This document shows, one piece after another, positions 1 to 6,610 of a DNA stretch of 6,610 nucleotides; position 1 is the first letter of the stretch; each line of letters begins with the position of its first letter. The notes below the pieces were generated by a model, which was not told the DNA's origin, did no database searches, and saw nothing but the letters and a program-made list of their open reading frames with translations. The translations under genes and the position numbers were made by a program. Location of the stretch: contig JAQBPZ010000154.1 in the NCBI GenBank assembly GCA_028287225.1, forward strand, positions 1-6,610. The letters are read 5' to 3'. Source of the stretch: Gemmatimonadota bacterium. Its GTDB lineage: Bacteria; Gemmatimonadota; Gemmatimonadetes; Gemmatimonadales; Gemmatimonadaceae.

Positions 1-973
1 GATCGCGCAGCGATTCGATCGAGCGGCGGACCGCGGCGGCGTCGCCGGTTCGGTGACCGCGCTCCGTCGCGAGCAATCCGGCGATGAGCGAGCGGACGTC
101 GGCATCGAGCGTATCGTGAATCGCGTCTCCGTCACGGATGCGACCACCGGTGAGCATCTCGTGGAGCATGATGCCGAGCGCCCACAGATCCGCGGACGCG
201 TCCACCGGCTCTCCGCGCGCCTGTTCCGGCGACATGTAGGCGGGTGTCCCCATCACCCGCCCCATCCCGTCCGCCTCGGTGTCGCCGAGCAGCTTCGCGA
301 TGCCGAAGTCGGTGAGCCGCGCGCCACCGTCCGCGTCGAACAGCACGTTCGCCGGCTTCACGTCGCGATGCACGATGCCGGCCGCGTGCGCGGCGGCCAG
401 CGCCCCCGCCACCTGTGCGGCGACCCGCAGTGCGTCGTCCCGGGACAGCGGTGCGCGCTCGAGCCGCTCGCGCAGCGTCTCGCCCGGGTAGTACGCCATG
501 GCGATGTACAGCTGCCGCCCCGTCGCCTCGCCCGCGTCGTACACCGTGGCCACGTGCGCATGGTCGAGCCGGGCCGCGGCGCGCGACTCCGCCTGGAAGC
601 GCGCCACCAGGTCGGGATCCAGGGCATCGCCGGCGGCTCGCAGGAACTTGAGCGCCACCGGACGCCGGAGCTGCGTGTCCGAGGCGAGGTAGACATCGCC
701 CATCGCCCCGCTGCCGATCAGGCGCTCGATGGCGTAGCGGCCGGCCACGAGCTCTCCCGGACGGAGCGATGCGGGTGCCTCGACGCCGGGCGACGACCGA
801 AGGACGCCCAGGAAATCGTCCGATCGGGCCGCGGCCACGAAGAGCGCCGCCACCTCGTGGGCCACCGCACGATCCACGGTGGCGGCGCGCAGCCGGACGT
901 CGCGCGCGGACGCGTCGAGGTCGACCAGCTCGCTGAAGAGGCGGAGCGTTTCTGCACGAAGATCCGGGGGCAC
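1..973 (-). CDS. Hanks-type serine/threonine protein kinase (C-terminus beyond window)
   Basis: Phosphorylates Ser/Thr on proteins using ATP. 324 codons are visible and the frame is still open at the left edge. Residues 1-75 form a helical leader with a FLGVLRSS end; it resembles a diverged form of the leader common before PknB-type kinases in Gemmatimonadota and Acidobacteria (inference). The kinase domain spans about 80-322. Visible elements are the glycine loop GSGAMG (87-92), ATP lysine K109 in VALKFL, alpha-C E129, catalytic loop HRDVKPAN (202-209), DFG (222-224), GTPAYMSPE (242-250), D262 in DLWALG, and the C-lobe arginine probably R308. All catalytic residues are present, so it should be active. 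The activation loop before the GT motif has one Thr (T232) and no Ser. There is no membrane segment before or within the domain; one could follow beyond the edge. The start is GTG at 973. An ATG slightly upstream is in another frame and hits a stop after five codons; an in-frame TTG at 979 is the alternative. It is divergent from the lipoprotein gene. The substrate is unknown. Confidence 0.95.
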   Translation of the reverse strand, partial: MPPDLRAETLRLFSELVDLDASARDVRLRAATVDRAVAHEVAALFVAAARSDDFLGVLRSSPGVEAPASLRPGELVAGRYAIERLIGSGAMGDVYLASDTQLRRPVALKFLRAAGDALDPDLVARFQAESRAAARLDHAHVATVYDAGEATGRQLYIAMAYYPGETLRERLERAPLSRDDALRVAAQVAGALAAAHAAGIVHRDVKPANVLFDADGGARLTDFGIAKLLGDTEADGMGRVMGTPAYMSPEQARGEPVDASADLWALGIMLHEMLTGGRIRDGDAIHDTLDADVRSLIAGLLATERGHRTGDAAAVRRSIESLRD

Positions 974-3900
974 GCGCAATCCTATCCCCCGCCGCCCATG
1001 GAAGACAGGCCGCCGGTCGGCACGGCCGATTCGTCACCCGCCGTGAAAAATGCGCCGGGGCTTTCTCGCTGACCTGGTATCGCCCTCCCTCACTCTCTGC
1101 ACACCTCCCGGGTGTGCCTTCCGGACCAGGCCATGAACAGGACTCTCCTCCGCACCCTCGCCGTGATCTTCCTCGCCGCCGCCGGCGTCGCCGTCGGCTG
1201 CAGCAACGACACCTCGCCCACGCTCGCCACGCTCTCGTACGGGCCCACCGTGGCGTTCGGGCAGGGCGCCGCGCGCACCTGGGTCCAGACGGATGATCAC
1301 GGCGCGCCCAGCTCCCTCGGCATCGCGCTGACCGAGGCCGCGCTCGTCGGACTACCCACGACGGTGTCCGGGCCAAGCCCCACCGCGCTCATGGCGAGCC
1401 TCCCCCTTCCCGCCGCGGCCGCCGGTACCGGCTTCGACCACGCCGAGATCGGGTGGAACCCGAACGGTCACGAGCCGCCCCAGCTCTACGGGCAGCCGCA
1501 CTTCGACCTGCACTTCTACCAGGTGAGCATGTCGACGCAGATGGCGATTCTCCCCAGCGATCCGCAGTTCGGGGCAAAGGCGGCCAACCTGCCCGCTGCC
1601 GCGTTCGTCCCCGCAGGCTATGTCCCACCCCCGGCGCCCATCGCGGCCAGCGCGGTGCCGCAGATGGGCGTCCACTGGACCGACGTGAAGGCGCCGGAGC
1701 TCAACGGGCAGCCATTCACCAACACGTTCATCTACGGCTCCTGGGACGGGAAGTTCATCTTCCTCGAGCCCATGGTGAGCAAGGCGTATCTCGAGACGCA
1801 CCCCAACACGACGCAGTCCATTCCGCAGCCCGCGCAGTGGGCGTCGGCGGGCTCGCACCCGACCACGTACTCGGTGGCCTGGGACGCCGGGGCGAAGGAG
1901 TTCCGCTTCACCCTCGGCGGGCTCGTGAAGCACTGAGATGCCGCAGGGAGCACGACGGGGCGCGCAGGTCATCAGCGCGCCCCGTCGTTTCGCGCTCGGC
2001 ATCTGGCTGGCCGCCTCGGTGCGAGCTGAGCGTCGTCAGCTATCCGCGCGACCGGCTCATCGCAGCTCGTAATACAGGTTGATCCCCGCGCCGATGAGCA
2101 GCGACGTGGTGCCGTTCACGAGGGCGACGCGTGTTCGGCCCCCGGCGGTCTCCGGCCGCCATGCCGCCTGCGCGAAGCTGCCGGCGTATGCACCGGCGAT
2201 GCGTGGCACGGCGAGCGCGCGACGGCCGTTGGGCATGGGGTCGGTGACCGCCGATGCAAGCGCCCACCTGATGCGCGCGCCCGTCTCCGTACAGCTGCAT
2301 CGCTGGTAGTCGAGCGGGCGGTTCATGCCCGCGGCAATGATGTCCGTCACCGTCTCCTGCACCACGAACTCCCCGACGTTCGACGCCAGCCGCTTTCCAT
2401 ATCCCGAGCCTCCGCCTCCCCATTCCGGCGGATCGTTGCGCGCCTGGTCCACCCCCGCGTAGACGAAGCCGAGCGCCGTGCCGTAGAGCAGGTCGTGCCG
2501 GTAGCGGCGCGTGCGCGTGCTCGAGTCGCTGCCGACGCGGCTCTGCGCGGCCACCGACGGCGCCAGCATGCAGGCGAGGAGCAGCATGAAGGCAGCAGCG
2601 CGCCATGTCGAGCGCTGCCGGGTGAGCGTACGGGAGTCACGCGAGTGTCTTTCCATGAAACCTCCGCCGGTGATGGGATCGAGCGCCGCACGCAGACGAT
2701 GGAGGCACCGGATTCCCTGTCAAGAGCGCGGCATTCGCGCTAGCGAGCGCTGCTGGCGAAGGATTTGCACGAGTCGTCGAGTGCGCGATGACGCGCGGCC
2801 CCCTCAGCCGGACAACCTCGTCATGCCTCCCCGCCGAATCACCGACACCACCGGCGTCACCTGGGATCTCTGGGAAGTCAGCGCCGGCAGCGCTGCCGCG
2901 CCGGACCGGGCGCACGCATCGGACATCCCGCAGGGTGGATGGCTGGCCGCGCGCAGCAGCGAGGAGCGGCGACGCATCGCTCCGGTGCCCGGCGACTGGA
3001 TGTTCATGACCGACACCCAGCTGCGGCACCTCGTGGAGCGGGCGCGCGACGTGCCCCTGGTCGACGACCGGCGCGTGCCGCGCGACGACGTGTCGAGTCC
3101 CGCCTCGCCGGCACCGGCGAGGACCCTCGTGCGCACGTTCGCCGACGCGGCCGGAGTCCGCTGGGACGTGTGGATGGCGTACCCCATGCTGCACGACAGG
3201 CGCGAGGCGCGCGACCGTCGCAGCATGCCGCGCGAGACCCCGGACCGCAGAACCGTGCAGGCGGCCGGCTACGGCCGTGGATGGCTGGTGTTTCGCAGCG
3301 GCGCGGTCCGCCACCGGCTTCACGCCGTGCCCAGCCAGTGGCACCGGTTCAGCGACGTGGACCTTCGGCTCCTGCTGGTGCGCGCCGCGCGTCCGAGTGG
3401 CGCCCACCAGCGCTGGAGCGACTGACCACGACCGCCGCTCGCCGCTGACGGATCACCGCGTGCCGCGCCTCTGACCGCGCCGGCGCGCACGGGTTACTGT
3501 ACCCGGAACCCGTTCCCGGACCTCATGCGCGCACGCTCCGTCCACGCCGCCCTCTTCGCCGGCGTCGCCCTCCTCGTCACGCTCCCTGCCCGCACCGCCG
3601 TCGCCCAGGCGCGCGCGGTGCCCACGCCGGCGTCGGTGCTCGGCTTCGAGCCCGGCGCCGACCGGCGCCTGCCGCAGTGGTCGCAGGTGGTGAGCTACTT
3701 CAATGCGCTCGCGGCCTCGTCGCCGCGCATCCAGGTGCGCACCCTCGGCCGCACGACGCTCGGCCGGCCATTCATCGCGGCCTTCATCGGCGACCCCGCG
3801 ACGCTCGCGCGCCTGGACCGCGTGCGCGCCGACCAGGCCGCGCTCGCCGATCCGGCGCGCGTCGGGAAGGGCGCCACCCGCGCCACCCGCGCCGCCATCG

Positions 3901-6610
3901 CCGCGGATGCGAAGGTGGTGGTGCTCGTGACGTCGAGCATCCACTCCACGGAGGTCGGCGGCATCCTCACGCCCCTCCGGCTCGCCCACCGGCTCGTGAC
4001 CGCCGACGACGCGGAGGCGCGCGACATCCGCCGCAACACCGTCGTCATCCTCGTCCCCTCGCTCAACCCGGACGGCGTCGACATCGTCGGCGACTGGTAC
4101 CGTGCCTCGCTCGGCACCGCCTGGGAGGGAACGTCGCCGCCGACGCTCTACCACCACTACACGGGGCACGACAACAACCGCGACTGGTACGCGTTCACGC
4201 AGGCCGAGACGCGGATGGTGGTGGACTCGCTCTACACGCCGTACCGGCCGCAGATCGTCAACGACATCCACCAGCAGGGGTCCGCCGGCTCGCGCATCTT
4301 CATCCCGCCGTACATGGATCCCATCGAGCCGAACATCGATCCCATCCTGATGGCCGGCGTGGCGCAGATGGGCAAGTCGATGACCTGGCGGATGACCGCG
4401 GACGGCTTCACCGGCATCGCCAACAACACCTCGTACGACGGCTGGACGCCGGCCCGCGCCTATCAGCACTACCACGGCGCCATCCGCATCCTCACCGAGA
4501 CGGCCAGCGCGGCGCTCGCGTCGCCCATCACCGTGGCGTTCGACTCGCTGCGCCCCGGATACAACGTGGATCCGAAGACCACCGGCGTCGACTTCCTCAC
4601 GCGCTGGAACGGCGGCCGCTGGACCATCGGCGACATCGTGAACTACCAGACGGCGGCGTCCTGGGCCCTCCTCGCGCAGGCCGCCGACGATCGCGCGCTC
4701 TGGCTGCGCAGCTACGCCGAGGTGCAGCGGCGCGCCGCGCAGGGCAAGGCCGCATCCGGCCGCGGCGACTGGCCGGCGACCATCGTGATCCCCGCACAGC
4801 CGGCGCGTGACACCGCCATCGACGCCGTGCTCCAGATCCTCCAGCGCGGCCAGGTGGTGGTCCGGCAGGCCGACGAGAACTTCGTCGCCGAGGGGCGGCG
4901 GTTCCAGCGGGGGGCATACCTCATCAGCACCGCGCAGCCGTACGGCGCGTTCGCGAAGACCCTGCTGGAGGTGCAGCACTACCCCGACCTCCGCGAGTAT
5001 CCCGGCGGCCCGCCGAAGCGGCCGTACGACGTCGTGGCGCACACGCTGCCGCTCCTCTACGGGTTCGACGTCGTGACCCTGCGCGACGCGACCGGCCTGG
5101 AAGGCGGCACGCGCTCGCACCAGGTGGCCTGGTCGGGAAGCACGCCCCCCATCGCCTGGACGGCCCCGGGGCTCACGGGGCGCACCGCGCGCCGCATCGC
5201 GATCTTCCGCAACGCATCGCCCGCGATGGACGAGGGGTGGACGCGCTGGGTGCTCGACCAGCACCAGGTGCCCTTCACCATGGTGACCGCGCGTGACATC
5301 CGCGCGGGCGGCCTCGCCGCCCGCTTCGACGCGATCATCCTTCCGGACCAGGCCGCGCGCGTCATCGCGCGCGGCCCCGCCGGCAGCTATCCGGATTCGC
5401 TCAAGGGCGGGCTCGGCGACGCGGGCGCCGCGGCGCTCGGCGCGTTCGTCGACGCGGGCGGCACGATCGTGGCCCTGAACAACGCGAGCGACTACGCCAT
5501 CAGTGCGCTCTCGCTCCCGGTGCAGAACGTCGTCGCCACCGAGAAGCCCTCCGATTTCTATGCACCGGGCTCCCTGCTGAAGGTCGAGCTGGATCGCGCG
5601 AGCCCGCTCGCCGCCGGCATGACCGCCCCGGAGAGCGTGGTATGGTTCGAGGGGTCGCCGGTGTTCGCCGTGACCGACAGCGCGCGCGCCACGACCATCG
5701 CGCGCTATCCGGCCGCCGGCGTCGACCCGCTGGCGAGCGGCTGGCTGCTCGGGGCCGGCAAGCTGGCGGGACGCGCGGCGATGGTGGACGTCCAGCGCGG
5801 CCGCGGGCACGTGGTGCTCTTCGGCTTCCGTCCGCAGTATCGCGGACAGTCCATGAGCACCTTCCCGCTGCTGTGGAATGCGCTGCGGGCCGGGCCGGCG
5901 ATCGTGCCCTAGGCGGCTCCGCTCACATCCCGGTCCCATGGGGCCGGTCGTCGATCCTGCCCGCCGGCAACGTGGCGAGCAGGATCGACGTGCGTTGCCC
6001 TCCATCCATCGTCAGCCGCCGGCCAGCGGTGCGTCGTATCCCCGCAGCCACGTCGCGACCTGGTCCACGTCCACCTCGCCATCCGCCGCCGCCGTCACCA
6101 GCGCGAGCAGCTCGGCCTGCGGCGCACGCACGGGACGTCCGTTGAGCTGGAGGAATACCAGCATCGCCGCCAGCCCCGACCGCCGGTTGGCATCGCGATA
6201 GCCTCGGCCCCGCACGATGGCGTGCAGGTAGGTGGCCGCGAGGGTCTCTAAGTCGGACGCGCGCCCGGTGATCCACGCGGTCAGGGGCTCCGAGAGCGCC
6301 GCCTCCACCGCGGCCTCGTCGCGGAAGCCGCGCCGTCCGCCGAAGAGCTCGAGCTGGCGGTCATGCAGCAGGTGCAGGCTCGGAAGGTCCAGCCACACCG
6401 GCTCCCTCATCTGCTGAGCGCCGCGAAGATCTCGCGGTACACCCCGATGGATTCCTCCATGGCCTCGAGCGCGGCAAGCTGGCCGGGATCGATGGCGGAC
6501 ACGAGGTAGGATCCCGGCGCCGCCTCGCGCCAGTGGAGCACCTGGCCGGGCGCGACCGAGAGGTGCCGCGCCACCTCGGCCGGCAGCGTCGCGACCACCG
6601 ACCCGCCCTG

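Overview
The window is strongly GC-rich, and its coding frames end mostly in G or C. It carries six genes: four visible in full and two cut by the window edges. Together, the codon use, the secreted M14 peptidase with its processed Sec signal, the Ser/Thr kinase with a leader region, and the mix of hypothetical envelope proteins suggest a bacterium of the Gemmatimonadota type. This is an inference from style of sequence; there is no rRNA or other phylogenetic marker. No tRNA, rRNA, CRISPR array, insertion sequence or transposase was found.

Layout, left to right. (1) 973-1, minus: a Hanks-type Ser/Thr protein kinase. Almost the whole kinase domain is inside, and the C-terminal part runs off the left edge. 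(2) 1133-1936, plus, divergent from the kinase: a predicted lipoprotein resembling the DUF5602/TTHB210 family, followed by a perfect 14-bp terminator hairpin. (3) 2656-2057, minus, convergent with (2): a small signal-peptide protein of unknown function. (4) 2823-3425, plus, divergent from (3): a 200-residue protein built from two diverged copies of one Trp-rich module. (5) 3525-5912, plus: a 795-residue secreted M14 metallopeptidase with a cysteine-free, glutamine-amidotransferase-like C-terminal half. (6) 6610-6407 and 6410-6012, minus: a toxin-antitoxin pair of AbrB/MazE-like antitoxin (5' end off the window) and Doc-type toxin. The two overlap by ATGA and converge on the peptidase across a 12-bp hairpin.

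Apart from the toxin-antitoxin pair, the genes look like independent transcription units: they alternate strands and have hairpins between convergent ends. No gene-free stretch exceeds about 170 bases. The longest are 974-1132 (one inverted repeat), 1937-2056 (terminator) and 2657-2822 (divergent promoter region).

I do not see a clearly new multi-gene system. The observations most worth following are the Doc toxin whose active-site His and Lys are both replaced by Arg, the two-module Trp-rich protein, and the His-rich lipoprotein divergent from a signalling kinase.
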